A DNA stretch of 64,000 bases from Shinella sp. XGS7 (GTDB lineage Bacteria; Pseudomonadota; Gammaproteobacteria; Burkholderiales; Burkholderiaceae_C). The DNA is taken from NCBI RefSeq assembly GCF_020535565.1, contig NZ_CP084758.1, positions 1,701,501 through 1,765,500 on the forward strand, read 5' to 3'. The position numbers and the translations under genes were made by a program. Below are positions 44,507-55,303 of the stretch, in pieces (positions within the stretch are counted from its first letter, which is position 1; each line of letters starts with the position of its first letter). Below the pieces are notes generated by a model that saw nothing but the letters and a program-made list of their open reading frames with translations, was not told the DNA's origin and did not search any database.

Positions 44507-45277
44507 TCAGCGCCCCTGAAAGCGTGGGGCGCGCTTTTCCTGCCAGGCGCGCACGCCCTCGGCCAGGTCTTCCGAGGCCTTGGCGCGCTCGATGTCGGCG
44601 GCCAGGGCCGCGGCATCCAGGCGCCCCGCGGCGATGGCATTCAGATGGCGTTTCATGCCCAGCAGGGCCAGGGGCGCGGCGGCCAGCAGGCGCTCGCACA
44701 GCGCCTCGGTGGCGGCCTGCAGGGCGGGCGTGTCGTCCAGCAGCTGGTCCAGGAAACCGCAGTCGCGCATGGCCTGGGCGTCCAGGGTCTGGCCGGCCAG
44801 CAGCACCTGCTTGGCCGCAGCCAGGCCCAGGCGGTTCACATAGCGCTCCAGGCCGCCGCGGTAGAAATGCAGGCCCAGGCGAGCGGCCGGCACGAACATC
44901 TCGCAGGCCCGGGTGCCCAGGCGGAAGTCGCAGGCCAGGGCCAGATCGGTGGCGCCGCCATAGACCCCGCCCTGGATGGCGGCCACGGTGACGGGCCGGG
45001 CGTTCTCCCAGGCCTGGGCCAGGGCCTCGAAGAGGGCGCCGGCATCCACGCCGGGCACGGCGTCGATGTGGAAACCGCTGCAGAAGTGCCGCCCTTCGCC
45101 CGTCAGCAGCAGCACGCGCACGGCCGTGTCGGCCTCCACCCGGGCCAGATGAGCCTGCAGGGCCTGCAGATCGCCCAGCTCCAGGCGGTTGGCCTGGCGC
45201 GGGCGGCGCAGGGTGATGCGGGCCAGGGGGCCTTCGATCTGCAGCAGGGGAGCGTGGGCGTCGTTGGATGCAGGCAT
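44507..45277 (-). CDS. Enoyl-CoA hydratase/isomerase-family protein with atypical active site
   Basis: 256-residue crotonase-fold protein. The CoA-binding and oxyanion segments are recognisable: GEGRHFCSGFHIDA (about 57-70) and AAIQGGVYGGATDLALACDFRLG (about 94-116). The two glutamates used by true hydratases appear replaced: the usual GGGxELA block reads GGATDLA and the second block reads VPAARLGLHF. Therefore hydration of enoyl-CoA is doubtful; an isomerase, hydrolase or other crotonase reaction is possible. The start at 45277 is chosen over an upstream ATG because it gives the usual length. It is divergent from the Liv transporter across a palindromic operator. Confidence 0.85.
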   Translation of the reverse strand: MPASNDAHAPLLQIEGPLARITLRRPRQANRLELGDLQALQAHLARVEADTAVRVLLLTGEGRHFCSGFHIDAVPGVDAGALFEALAQAWENARPVTVAAIQGGVYGGATDLALACDFRLGTRACEMFVPAARLGLHFYRGGLERYVNRLGLAAAKQVLLAGQTLDAQAMRDCGFLDQLLDDTPALQAATEALCERLLAAAPLALLGMKRHLNAIAAGRLDAAALAADIERAKASEDLAEGVRAWQEKRAPRFQGR

Positions 45278-45312
45278 GGCGCCGGAGTCTAGAGCCTGTG
45301 CGCATAGTAATT

Positions 45313-45332
45313 TCGACCGACTGGTCGGACGA
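45313..45332. promoter_or_regulatory. Strong palindrome between the hydratase homologue and livH (TetR-type operator candidate)
   Basis: The core CCGACTGGTCGG (45317-45328) is flanked by TCG and CGA to give a 20-base near-perfect palindrome, only one base pair off besides the centre. It is 36 bases from the hydratase-homologue start and 117 from livH, suited to control both. Similar CCGAC-GTCGG boxes are bound by TetR-family regulators of acyl-CoA metabolism; no regulator gene is adjacent. Confidence 0.6.
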
Positions 45333-45448
45333 GATTTGCGCTTTGTCAATGCGGCCTCGTACTAAGGGCATTCCCCAGGCATTTGCGTAGAGTGGGCCGA
45401 AACCTCAAGCGGGCCGCAGAGCTCGCGTCCGTTCGGAGACATGCGTTC

Positions 45449-46486
45449 ATGGATTTCACGATAGCGAGCATCCTCGCGCTGGACGGTGTGACCAACGGGG
45501 CGATCTACGCCCTGCTGGCACTCAGCCTGGTGCTGGTTTTTGCGGTCACCCGCATCATCTTCATCCCCCAGGGCGAGTACGTGGCCTTTGCCGCGCTCAC
45601 CATGGCGGGCCTGCAGCTGGGCCAGACCCCGCTGACCATCTGGTTCCTGCTGGCCATGGCCCTGGGCGTGGCGGTGCTGGACCTCTGGGCCGGCTGGCGG
45701 GCCGGGCGAGCGCCCGCCGCCCTGCTGCGCGAGGTGGGCCTGGCGGCCGCCCTGCCGGTGGCCATCGCCCTGCTGGGTCTGTGGGCAGCGCCGCTGAAGC
45801 TGCCGCTCTTTCTGCAGGCCTTGCTGACCCTGGCCATCGTCACGCCCATGGGGCCCCTGGTGTACCGCCTGGCCTACCAGTCCCTGGCCGATGCCTCGGT
45901 GCTGGTGCTGCTGATCGTCTCGGTGGGCGTGCACTTCGCGCTGACGGGTCTGGGCCTGGTGTTCTTCGGCGCCGAGGGCTCGCGCAACCCGAGTTTCTGG
46001 GACGCCAGCTTCAGCTTCGGCCCGCTGGCGCTCTCGGGGCAGACGGTGATCATCATCGGCGCCTCCATCGCGCTGATCGTGCTGCTGTGGCTGTTCTTCG
46101 AGAAGAGCCTGTACGGCAAGGCCCTGCGCGCCACGGCGGTGAATCGCCTGGGCGCGCGCCTGATGGGCATCTCCAGCACGGCCGCGGGCAAGCTGTCCTT
46201 CACGATGGCGGCCTTCATCGGCGCGCTCTCGGGCCTCTTGATCAGCCCGACCACCACCATCTTCTATGACAGCGGCTTCCTGATCGGCCTCAAGGGCTTC
46301 GTGGCCGCGGTGTTCGCCGGTCTGTCCAGCTATCCGCTGGCGGCCGTGGGCGCCCTGCTGGTGGGGCTGCTGGAATCCTTCAGCTCCTTCTGGGCCAGTG
46401 CCTTCAAGGAGGTGATCGTGTTCACCTTCATCCTGCCGGTGCTGCTGTGGCGCTCGCTGCGCGATCCCCATCAAGACGAAGAGTAA
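45449..46486 (+). CDS. livH: Branched-chain amino acid-type ABC permease (LivH)
   Basis: 345-residue inner-membrane permease. The LivH signature is present: [40 protein letters not shown] near the N-terminus (in parts), [10 protein letters not shown]-like [20 protein letters not shown], and the [33 protein letters not shown] block. The start at 45449 has GGAG upstream. It is followed after 6 bases by the LivM-LivG fusion. Given the neighbouring acyl-CoA-type gene and no LivK, the substrate may be an aromatic or organic acid rather than Leu/Ile/Val (inference). Confidence 0.9.
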   Translation: MDFTIASILALDGVTNGAIYALLALSLVLVFAVTRIIFIPQGEYVAFAALTMAGLQLGQTPLTIWFLLAMALGVAVLDLWAGWRAGRAPAALLREVGLAAALPVAIALLGLWAAPLKLPLFLQALLTLAIVTPMGPLVYRLAYQSLADASVLVLLIVSVGVHFALTGLGLVFFGAEGSRNPSFWDASFSFGPLALSGQTVIIIGASIALIVLLWLFFEKSLYGKALRATAVNRLGARLMGISSTAAGKLSFTMAAFIGALSGLLISPTTTIFYDSGFLIGLKGFVAAVFAGLSSYPLAAVGALLVGLLESFSSFWASAFKEVIVFTFILPVLLWRSLRDPHQDEE

Positions 46487-46492
46487 GCCGAG

Positions 46493-48271
<1,779 letters not shown>

Positions 48272-48272
48272 G

Positions 48273-49004
48273 ATGGCGGATCTGCTGAACGTCAAGGACC
48301 TGCGTGCCGGCTACGGCCGTGCCGAGGTGCTGTCGGGTTTGAACCTGCGCCTGCCCGAGGGCGCCGTGGTCACCGTGATCGGCCCCAATGGCGCGGGAAA
48401 GAGCACCACGCTCAATGCCCTGATGGGCGTGCTGCCCAGCCGCGGCCAGGTGCAGTTCGCCGGCGAGGACATCGGCGCGCTCAGCCTGGAGGAGCGCGTG
48501 ATGAAGGGTCTGGCCCTGGTGCCCGAGAAGCGCGAGCTCTTCACCACCATGAGCGTGGAGGACAACCTGGTGCTGGGCGGCTTCAGGCCCATGAAGCTGG
48601 GCCAGCGCGACTGGAAGGAAGGGCTGGAGCAGGTCTACCAGCTCTTCCCCCGCCTCAAGGAGCGGCGCGAGCAGCTCTCGGGCACGCTCTCCGGCGGCGA
48701 GCGCCAGATGCTGGCCGTGGGCCGCGCCCTGATGGCTCGCCCCAAGGTGCTGATGCTGGACGAGCCCAGCCTGGGCCTGGCGCCCCTGATCGTCAAGGAG
48801 ATCTTCCGCATCGTCTCGCGCCTGCGCGAGACCGGCGTGTCCATCCTGCTGATCGAGCAGAACGCCCGCGCCGCGCTGGAAGTGGCCGACTACGGCTATG
48901 TGCTGGAAACCGGCGAGATCGGCCTGGAGGGCCCGGCCGCCGAGCTGGCGCGCGACCCGCGCGTGATCGAGACCTATCTGGGCGCGGCCAAGAAGGCGGC
49001 CTGA
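48273..49004 (+). CDS. livF: Branched-chain amino acid-type ABC ATPase (LivF)
   Basis: 243-residue ATPase. Walker A GPNGAGKST (37-45), Q-loop PEKRELFTTMSVEDNL, signature LSGGERQMLAVGRALMARP in parts, Walker B VLMLDEPSLGLAP, and H-loop replaced by the usual LIEQNARAAL of LivF proteins. It ends the three-gene transporter operon; a LivK-type binding protein is not encoded here, so it must lie elsewhere. Confidence 0.94.
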   Translation: MADLLNVKDLRAGYGRAEVLSGLNLRLPEGAVVTVIGPNGAGKSTTLNALMGVLPSRGQVQFAGEDIGALSLEERVMKGLALVPEKRELFTTMSVEDNLVLGGFRPMKLGQRDWKEGLEQVYQLFPRLKERREQLSGTLSGGERQMLAVGRALMARPKVLMLDEPSLGLAPLIVKEIFRIVSRLRETGVSILLIEQNARAALEVADYGYVLETGEIGLEGPAAELARDPRVIETYLGAAKKAA

Positions 49005-49172
49005 GGCGGGGTGTCAGCGCTGTGAACCGCTGCAAGCATCGGTAAGCGCGGTAAGCCCGCGCTGCCGCGGCGTCGGCGCCGTCCGACACGCGATGCCGGC
49101 GCGCGCTGATGCGAGGCGGCCCGCGGGGCCCCTAGTCTGTGCTGCATCAACAGCCAGAAAGGAAGGCCCACG

Positions 49173-49580
49173 ATGCCCACCTCGACTCACACACCGCAGC
49201 GCATCTCCACCACCGCTCGCCGCCTGCCGGTCACCGTGCTGGCCCTGGGCCTGGTCGGCCTGCTGGCCGCTTGCGGCCGCCAGGACCTGGGCGTGGAGGT
49301 CGGCAGCGCGAACACGGCCCCGGCCCCGGCCGCCGCGCCCGCGCCGCAAAGCCCCGAGCAGGCGGCCCAGGACGCGGCCATCACCGCCGAGATCCGGGCC
49401 AAGTTCGCGGCCGACAGCAGCCTGGCGCCCCTGGCCATCCAGGTGCGCACGCGCGACCGCCTGGTGGAGCTGCAGGGCCGTGCGCCCGATGCCCAGCTGC
49501 GCGACCACGCCACCCGCATCGCCGCCACGGCCAAGAAGGTGCTGAGCGTGGACAACCACATGGCCCTGCCGCAGGGCTGA
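49173..49580 (+). CDS. BON-domain lipoprotein
   Basis: 135 residues. A long basic N-terminal region leads to a lipobox LLAAC (Cys34). An Ala/Pro-rich linker (about 47-60) is followed by a BON domain (about 68-133): AAITAEIRAKFAADSSLAPLAIQVRTRDRLVELQG in parts, then a VLSVDNHM end. BON domains bind phospholipid or support envelope integrity in OsmY-type proteins. AAGGAAGG lies upstream of the ATG. It is monocistronic and converges on the racemase-like gene. Confidence 0.85.
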   Translation: MPTSTHTPQRISTTARRLPVTVLALGLVGLLAACGRQDLGVEVGSANTAPAPAAAPAPQSPEQAAQDAAITAEIRAKFAADSSLAPLAIQVRTRDRLVELQGRAPDAQLRDHATRIAATAKKVLSVDNHMALPQG

Positions 49581-49620
49581 GCGTTCGCGCCCAGACCCGC
49601 GCTCAGGCCCCGGCCTACGC

Positions 49621-50892
49621 TCAGGCCGAGGGGCGCAGCACCGGCCAGCTGCCGCTGATCTGCTGCCCGTCATAGAGCAGCAGATCACCGAACTGCAGCA
49701 GCACCGCCTCGCTCTGCTGCGGCCGGAAGAACACATGATCGTCCGGGCGCAGCGCGATCTGCTCGGAGCCCACCATCACCTGCTGGTTACTGGAGAGGCC
49801 GTACAGCCCGCTGGGCGCGACGCCCGGCGGCGAGACCGGCTGGGCCAGCCAATGCCCGCCATGGATGGCGAAGCCGCGCGCCTGGTTGGGATCCCAGGTC
49901 TGGGCCAGGCGCGAGAGCCAGGTCACGCCCTCGGGCAGGCGAAAGCGCGGCCAGCTCTTGAGCACCGGCGTGGCGATGAAGGCGGCGGGCTGCAGATCGG
50001 CCAGCAGGGGCTTGTCGAAGTCCTGCGGCATCAGGGCGGCCGAACCCACCGAGACCTCGTTGGCCACGCCCCGTCCGTCGTGCAGGCGGAAGGTGGGCGA
50101 GCCGGCGGTGTTCAGCGTCAGGGCCTCGCGGCGCTGCGGGCCGAGCGCCGCCTCGGCCGCGGCCCAGGCTGCCCGGTAGCGGCGCTGAGATTCGTCCCAG
50201 GCCTGGCTGCGCAGGCCCGCCAGCTCGGGCAGGGCGCTGACATGCGCGTCATAGCCCATGAAGCCGCTCCAGCGCAGCGGCCCCGACTGCAGGCTCTTGA
50301 GCGCGGCGCCCAGCGCGGCCTCGTCCTCGAAGCCGCCGCGGTGCAGGCCCACATCGATCTCCAGATTCGCCCGCAAGACCTGGCCCCGCTGGGCGGCCAG
50401 CTCCCGGTACTGGGCCAGGCGCTCGGGCGTGTCCAGCAGCCACTCGATGCCGGCGCCCTGCTCCCGCGGCAGGGCTTGCAGCAGCTGGGCGGCGGCTGCG
50501 GCGGGCAGGGGCTTGCCCAGCAGCACCTGGGCCTGGGGACGGGCCTGCAGCAGCTGCAGCAGCTGGTCGGCATTGAAGGCCATGACCCGGGGGCTGTCCC
50601 AGGCGCGTGCCAGCTCGTCCATCAGGGGCAGACTGGGCAGGCTCTTGAGCACGGCGCGCAGGCTCATGCCGGTCTTGGCGCGGTGGGCACCGATGGCGGC
50701 CAGATTGGCGCGCAGGCGCGGCAGGTCGATCACCAGGCGGGCCTGGGCGATGCCGGCCTGGCGCAGGGCCCGGCTGAGCTGCTGGAAGTAGGGCGCGTGC
50801 GGGCCGCCACGCTCGGCGGGGCGGGCCAGCCAGGCGGCCACGGGCGCCGCCACGGCGGCGCCGAGCAGGACACGGCGGGTGCGGCTAGGCAT
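49621..50892 (-). CDS. Exported alanine-racemase-fold PLP protein (DSD1/D-threonine aldolase-like)
   Basis: 423 residues. The N-terminus TRRVLLGAAVAAPVAAWLA is a signal peptide with twin arginines, so export of a folded PLP protein by Tat is likely. The alanine-racemase TIM barrel follows, with the candidate PLP lysine Lys83 in SLRAVLKSLPS, then the NLEIDVGLHRGGF and GYDAHVSALPE blocks and a C-terminal beta domain. The metal-binding HxC/HxD of D-threonine aldolase and D-serine dehydratase reads HVF here (His386), so that chemistry may be lost or changed. It overlaps the lactone oxidase gene by 8 bases and is last in the operon. The substrate is unknown. Confidence 0.8.
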   Translation of the reverse strand: MPSRTRRVLLGAAVAAPVAAWLARPAERGGPHAPYFQQLSRALRQAGIAQARLVIDLPRLRANLAAIGAHRAKTGMSLRAVLKSLPSLPLMDELARAWDSPRVMAFNADQLLQLLQARPQAQVLLGKPLPAAAAAQLLQALPREQGAGIEWLLDTPERLAQYRELAAQRGQVLRANLEIDVGLHRGGFEDEAALGAALKSLQSGPLRWSGFMGYDAHVSALPELAGLRSQAWDESQRRYRAAWAAAEAALGPQRREALTLNTAGSPTFRLHDGRGVANEVSVGSAALMPQDFDKPLLADLQPAAFIATPVLKSWPRFRLPEGVTWLSRLAQTWDPNQARGFAIHGGHWLAQPVSPPGVAPSGLYGLSSNQQVMVGSEQIALRPDDHVFFRPQQSEAVLLQFGDLLLYDGQQISGSWPVLRPSA

Positions 50893-52288
50893 GGGCGGCT
50901 CCAAAGACGCGGGCCAGATGCTTGTTGAGCAGGCGGCCCTGGGGGTCCAGGCGCTGGCGCAGCTGGTCGAAATCGGCGAAGCGCGGATACAGGGCCTGCA
51001 GGTTCTGGCGGTCCAGATCGTGCAGCTTGCCCCAGTGCGGCCGGCCGGCATGGCGGCGGAACACCGGGCCCAGCTCGCGCAGCAGATAGTCGTGCGCCTC
51101 GTCATGCGCGGCATGGCAGGCGATGGAGCAGCTGTCGCGGCGGTGGAAGGGGCTGAGCCAGGCCTCGTCGCCCTTCACATAGCGGAACTCGATGGGGAAG
51201 AAGACCTCGTTGCGCCGCTCCAGCGTGGCGATGATCTCGCGCAGGCAGCTCAGGCCCTGCTCGCGCGGCACGTGGTACTCGCTCTCGTTGAAGCGGGTGG
51301 GGCGCACGGTGCTGAGCAGGCGCCAGGACCAGTCCAGGGCCGTCTCGGGCTTGGCCAGGCCGACGAGCTTGGCCGCCGTCCAGCGCCGCAGCTCGGGCCA
51401 GCGGCCCAGCCAGTCGCGCAGGCGGCGCAGATCGGCCAGCACGTCCTCGTCGGCCGAGGCCGGATGCTCGGGCGTGCCCGGCGCCACCTCGGCATGGGTG
51501 ATGGCCGCGCTATAGCCGGTGAAGGGCAGCACATAGAGCTCGAAGTGGCGGTGCGTGCGCGCCAGCTCGGGGGCGCGCTCCAGCAGGGTCTCGGTGGGCT
51601 CCAGCCAGACCTTGCGGCGCAGCATGAAGCGCGGTCGCACGCCCAGGGTGAACTCGCTCACCACGCCCAGGGCGCCCAGCGAGACCTGGGCCGCGGCCAG
51701 CAGCTCGGCATCGCGCTCGCGGCTGATGTCCAGCAGCTCGCCGCGCGGCGTGATCAGGCGCAAGCCCTGCAGCTCGGCATGCAGGGCGGGCAGGGCCAGG
51801 CCCGTGCCATGGGTGCCCGTGGCCAGGGCCCCGCCCAGGGTCTGCACATCGATATCGGGCTGGTTGTGCAGGGCCAGGCCTTGCGCATCGAGCGCTCGGG
51901 CCAGCTGGCCCAGGCGGGTGCCGGCGCGCACCCGCACCTGCTGGCGCTTGGCGTCCACGGCCACCACGCCGCTGAGCCGGTCCAGCGAGACCAGGGTGCC
52001 CTCGGTAGGCACCAGGGGCGAGAAGGAATGGCCCGCGCCCACGCTGCGCAGCGGGCCCTGGCTGCGCGCGAGCTGGCTGGCCAGCTCGGCTTCGTCGGCC
52101 GGTTGCAGCCACTGGCTGGGCTGGCAGCGCTGCAGGCCCGACCAGTTCTGCCAGGGGCGGGCCGGGGCGGCGGAAGCGGCAGCGGGGGGCGCCGCGGCGC
52201 TGCCCGCCTGCGCGGCGGCCCGTGAAGTCAGGCCGGCCCCCAGGCCCAGGGCGGCGGCGCTCTTGAGCCAGTCGCGGCGGTCTTTCAT
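50885..52288 (-). CDS. Tat-exported FAD lactone oxidase (D-arabinono-1,4-lactone oxidase family)
   Basis: 467 residues. The N-terminal RRDWLKSAAALGLGAG is a clear Tat signal. The VAO-type FAD domain has RSVGAGHSFSP, where His87 is the expected covalent FAD site, and GGALATGTHGTG; the ALO domain ends with the conserved HWGK motif (418-421). Family members oxidise aldonolactones or alditols, passing electrons to oxygen or a cytochrome. The adjacent gene encodes a c-type cytochrome lipoprotein, a natural electron acceptor in the periplasm (inference). Its start overlaps the cytochrome stop and its stop overlaps the racemase-like start. Confidence 0.9.
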   Translation of the reverse strand: MKDRRDWLKSAAALGLGAGLTSRAAAQAGSAAAPPAAASAAPARPWQNWSGLQRCQPSQWLQPADEAELASQLARSQGPLRSVGAGHSFSPLVPTEGTLVSLDRLSGVVAVDAKRQQVRVRAGTRLGQLARALDAQGLALHNQPDIDVQTLGGALATGTHGTGLALPALHAELQGLRLITPRGELLDISRERDAELLAAAQVSLGALGVVSEFTLGVRPRFMLRRKVWLEPTETLLERAPELARTHRHFELYVLPFTGYSAAITHAEVAPGTPEHPASADEDVLADLRRLRDWLGRWPELRRWTAAKLVGLAKPETALDWSWRLLSTVRPTRFNESEYHVPREQGLSCLREIIATLERRNEVFFPIEFRYVKGDEAWLSPFHRRDSCSIACHAAHDEAHDYLLRELGPVFRRHAGRPHWGKLHDLDRQNLQALYPRFADFDQLRQRLDPQGRLLNKHLARVFGAAHA

Positions 52289-52638
52289 GGGGTGTTCTCC
52301 TTGCTGCTCATGAACTCGATCAGGGCGCGCAGATCGGCGTCGCTGCACTCGGCGCACAGGCCCATGGCCGGCATGCCGCCCAGGCCCTGGCGCGAGCTGG
52401 CCACCAGGGCGTCCAGGCCGCGCGCCAGGCGCGGCGCCCAGGCGCTGGCCTGGCCGGTGAGCGGGGCACCGCTCTCCGGCCGGGCGTGGCAGAGCAGGCA
52501 GGAACGCTCGTAGAGCGCGGCCAGGCGTGCGTCCGCCGGGCGCCGGGCTTCGAGCTGGGCTCGGTCGGGTTCGCGCTCGGCGCTGCAGGCCGCCAGCAGC
52601 CCAAGCAGCACCAACAAGACGGGACGGACTCGCCGCAT
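52285..52638 (-). CDS. Lipoprotein cytochrome c5-like monoheme protein
   Basis: 117 residues. Lipobox LLAAC (Cys18) anchors it in the membrane. A single heme-binding CLLCH (47-51) is followed by the Met axial-ligand region GGMPAMG and the CAEC pair (95, 98) typical of cytochrome c5-type proteins. It overlaps the TonB receptor stop by one base and the lactone oxidase start by 4 bases. It would carry electrons from the exported oxidase toward the respiratory chain. Confidence 0.9.
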   Translation of the reverse strand: MRRVRPVLLVLLGLLAACSAEREPDRAQLEARRPADARLAALYERSCLLCHARPESGAPLTGQASAWAPRLARGLDALVASSRQGLGGMPAMGLCAECSDADLRALIEFMSSKENTP

Positions 52639-55130
52639 CAGTAGCTCATCCTCAGCTCGAGCGCCAGGCTGCGCGGGCGGCTCAGCGTGGCGTAGGCACT
52701 GCCCAGGGGGGCGGCCTCGTTCCAGATCTTGTTGATGTAGCGCTTGTCCTGCAGATTGATGCCCACCAGGGCGATGCCCCAGCGCTGGTCGGCGCTGTCC
52801 CAGCCCAGGCGGCCGTCCAGGCGCTGGCGCGGGCCGCCCACGCGCAGGGCCGGCGTGTCCAGGCACAGGCCCTGTACCTGGGACTCGGCATTGCAGCGCT
52901 GGGCGCTGCTGTAGGCCGTCTGCAGGCCGGCGCTGGCCTGGCCGCCCAGCAGGGCGAAGCGCCAGTCCAGCCCCAGGCTGAGCTGCAGCTTGGGCGTGCC
53001 CACGGGGCGGCCGGCCAGGTCCTCACCGCTGCTGGCGCGCCCGCGGCGGTAGGTCTGGTCGATCAGCTCGGCGGCGCCGCTGAGCTGCAGGCCGCGCGTG
53101 AGCTGCCAGCGCGCTTCCAGATCGAGGCCGGTGGCGCGCTGGTCGCTGATGGTGACCTGGTAGCTGGGCACGCCGCTGGGCGTGGCGGCGGGCACCAGCT
53201 GCAGGGTCTGCAGATTGTCGAAGCGGTAGTGGAAGAGGGCGGCGCTGTAGCTCAGGCCCAGGCCGGGGAACTGGCCCTTGAGGCCCAGCTCCAGATTGCT
53301 GACCTTCTCGGGCTCGTAGCGCGAGTTGACCTGCAAGGTGTTGAAGCCGCCGGCCTGGTAGCCGCGGGTGAGCGAGCCGTAGACCATCAGATCGCGGTCG
53401 ACGCGGTGGTCCAGCACCAGGCGCGGGCTCACATCGGTCCAGCGCTTGCGCACCTCCAGCGGCGCGGCCGTGGCACCCTGGGTGGCCACCAGCACATTGC
53501 TGCCCATGGTGCCCCACAAGGTGTCGGCCTGCTCCTGGCTCAACGCGCCCATGGCCACCAGGGCCGGGAACAGGCCGGCTGCGTCCAGTGCGGCCAGCTG
53601 GCGGTCCAGGCCGGCGGCCGTGCGCACCGGGTTGAACCAGCTGAAGCGCTTGTCGTCGCGGGTGATGCGCAGGCCCACGGTGGCATTGGTCTTGGCGCTG
53701 AGATGCCAGATCACATCGCCATAGACGGCCACGGCCTGGTTGCGCGATTCATTGCTCATGCGTTCCAGCCAGTCCTGGCCCAGCAGATCGATGCCGGGAA
53801 TGCCGGCCTGGGCGGCCAGGCCGTTGACGGTGCTGAACAGGGGCAGGCCCATCAGATTGCCGCTGAGCGTGTCCAGGCTGGTGGTGCTGGCGCCTACCAG
53901 GGCGGACTGGCGCGCGCGCTCGTGGAAGAGGCTCAGGCCGGCCAGCCAGTCGGTCTGCTCGCTCTTGCCGCTGAGGCGGAACTCCTGCTGCCAGCTGCGG
54001 TTGCCCTCGTCATTGGTGGTGGCCAGATAGGTGGCGGGGTTGTTGGTGCCGTCGTTGTCCTGGCGGTTGAGCGAGCTGAAGCGGCGGTAGGCAGTGGTGG
54101 ACGTGAAGTCGGCCCAGGGCAGGGCGTGCTCGATGCGCAGGCTCAGGCCATCGAAGTTGCGGCGCTCGCGGTCGTCGGCCACATCGTTGAGCAGGGGCGC
54201 TTTGCGCGGGTCCACATAGCGCGCCGGATCGGCCGGGAAGGGCAGAGGCGTGCCGGCCGGCACGGCGGGCAGCAGGCCCAGGGCGGGGCGGGCGTGCTGA
54301 TTGAGCTTCTCGTGCTCGTAGCTGAGGATGAGCTTGCTGTCCTCGCTGGCCTGCCAGCGCAGGGCCAGGCGGGCACCCCAGGCGTTCTCGTCGCCATAGC
54401 GCACACCGCGGGCGGCGTCGCGCAGATCGCCGTCGCGCTGCTGCGAGACCAGGGAGGCGCGCAGGGCCAGGGTCTCGGACAGGGGCTGGTTCAGCAGGGC
54501 TTCCACATGGCGCAGGCCGCGCTCGCCCAGGCGCAGCAGGCCGCTGCCGCTGGCGCGGAACTCGGGTTCGTTCGTCAGCACCGAGATGGCGCCACCCGCG
54601 CTATTGCGGCCGAAAAGCGTGCCCTGCGGGCCCTTGAGCACCTCGATGCGCTTGATGTCGTTGAAGTTGAGCAGGGCGCCGCCGGTCTTGCCGGTGTACA
54701 CGCCGTCCACATAGATGCCCACGGGCGAGTCGGTGCCGATGCCGAAGTCCGAGGTGCCGATGCCACGCAGGGCCATGCGCGGCTGGGTGGGCTGGTTGGC
54801 ATCGATCTCCAGGCCGGGGATGTGGCTGTTGATCTCGCCCAGATTGCTGGCACCCAGCTTGCGCACCTGCTCGGTGCCCAGCACCTGGATGGCGATGGGC
54901 ACGCTCTGCAGCTGCTGGGTGCGGCCCTGGCCGGAGACCACCACGGTCTCCAGCTGGGGCGGGGCGCTGGCGGCGGCCTCGGGCGCTGCAGGGGCGGCAG
55001 GGGCGCTGGCGCCGCTGCTCTGGGCCCAGGCGCTCTGGGCCAGCAGGCTCAGCACGGCCAGCGCGCTGGCGGACAGGGGGTTGCGGTGGGCCCGTGCGGC
55101 AGAGGGCCAGGGCTTGCGTGGCGTCGGCAT
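52638..55130 (-). CDS. TonB-dependent outer-membrane receptor
   Basis: 830 residues: signal peptide (to about 36), Ala/Pro-rich linker, TonB box ETVVVSG (about 60), plug (VPIAIQVLG, RGIGTSDFGIGTDSPVGIYVDGVYTG in parts, VLKGPQGTLFGRNSAGGAI) and a 22-strand barrel ending LALELRMSY. The plug resembles receptors for siderophores, sugars or other organic ligands; the ligand cannot be read. As first gene of a tightly overlapping operon with cytochrome, lactone oxidase and racemase-fold protein, it probably imports the compound those enzymes process. A -10-like TATAGT is present upstream on this strand (about 55218-55223). Confidence 0.93.
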   Translation of the reverse strand: MPTPRKPWPSAARAHRNPLSASALAVLSLLAQSAWAQSSGASAPAAPAAPEAAASAPPQLETVVVSGQGRTQQLQSVPIAIQVLGTEQVRKLGASNLGEINSHIPGLEIDANQPTQPRMALRGIGTSDFGIGTDSPVGIYVDGVYTGKTGGALLNFNDIKRIEVLKGPQGTLFGRNSAGGAISVLTNEPEFRASGSGLLRLGERGLRHVEALLNQPLSETLALRASLVSQQRDGDLRDAARGVRYGDENAWGARLALRWQASEDSKLILSYEHEKLNQHARPALGLLPAVPAGTPLPFPADPARYVDPRKAPLLNDVADDRERRNFDGLSLRIEHALPWADFTSTTAYRRFSSLNRQDNDGTNNPATYLATTNDEGNRSWQQEFRLSGKSEQTDWLAGLSLFHERARQSALVGASTTSLDTLSGNLMGLPLFSTVNGLAAQAGIPGIDLLGQDWLERMSNESRNQAVAVYGDVIWHLSAKTNATVGLRITRDDKRFSWFNPVRTAAGLDRQLAALDAAGLFPALVAMGALSQEQADTLWGTMGSNVLVATQGATAAPLEVRKRWTDVSPRLVLDHRVDRDLMVYGSLTRGYQAGGFNTLQVNSRYEPEKVSNLELGLKGQFPGLGLSYSAALFHYRFDNLQTLQLVPAATPSGVPSYQVTISDQRATGLDLEARWQLTRGLQLSGAAELIDQTYRRGRASSGEDLAGRPVGTPKLQLSLGLDWRFALLGGQASAGLQTAYSSAQRCNAESQVQGLCLDTPALRVGGPRQRLDGRLGWDSADQRWGIALVGINLQDKRYINKIWNEAAPLGSAYATLSRPRSLALELRMSY

Positions 55131-55243
55131 CGTGAGGTCTCCATCTGAGTCGTGATGTGAGGATCGATCGGCCTTCGGCTGCGGCGGCACTGCTTGTCGC
55201 GCCAAATGTAGCGATGACTATATTTATCCGGCGAGCCCGCGAA

Positions 55244-55261
55244 CTGCGGGGATTCCCGCAG
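55244..55261. promoter_or_regulatory. Palindrome in the TonB receptor/TetR intergenic region
   Basis: CTGCGGG-GATT-CCCGCAG is a perfect 7-base inverted repeat with a 4-base centre, midway in the 179-base divergent region. It lies upstream of the TATAGT -10 candidate for the receptor operon and 48 bases before the TetR start, a good place for the TetR operator. A second small repeat (CCTGC-AAC-GCAGG) is at 55271-55283. Confidence 0.5.
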
Positions 55262-55297
55262 CGATGTCTGCCTGCAACGCAGGCTGCGAGGGGCGGC

Positions 55298-55303
55298 TAG
55301 ACT
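55298..55303 (+). promoter_or_regulatory. Candidate -10 (TAGACT) for a leaderless TetR transcript
   Basis: TAGACT ends 6 bases before the ATG at 55310 and no Shine-Dalgarno fits, as at 8534 and 11183. No clear -35 is present. Confidence 0.4.
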
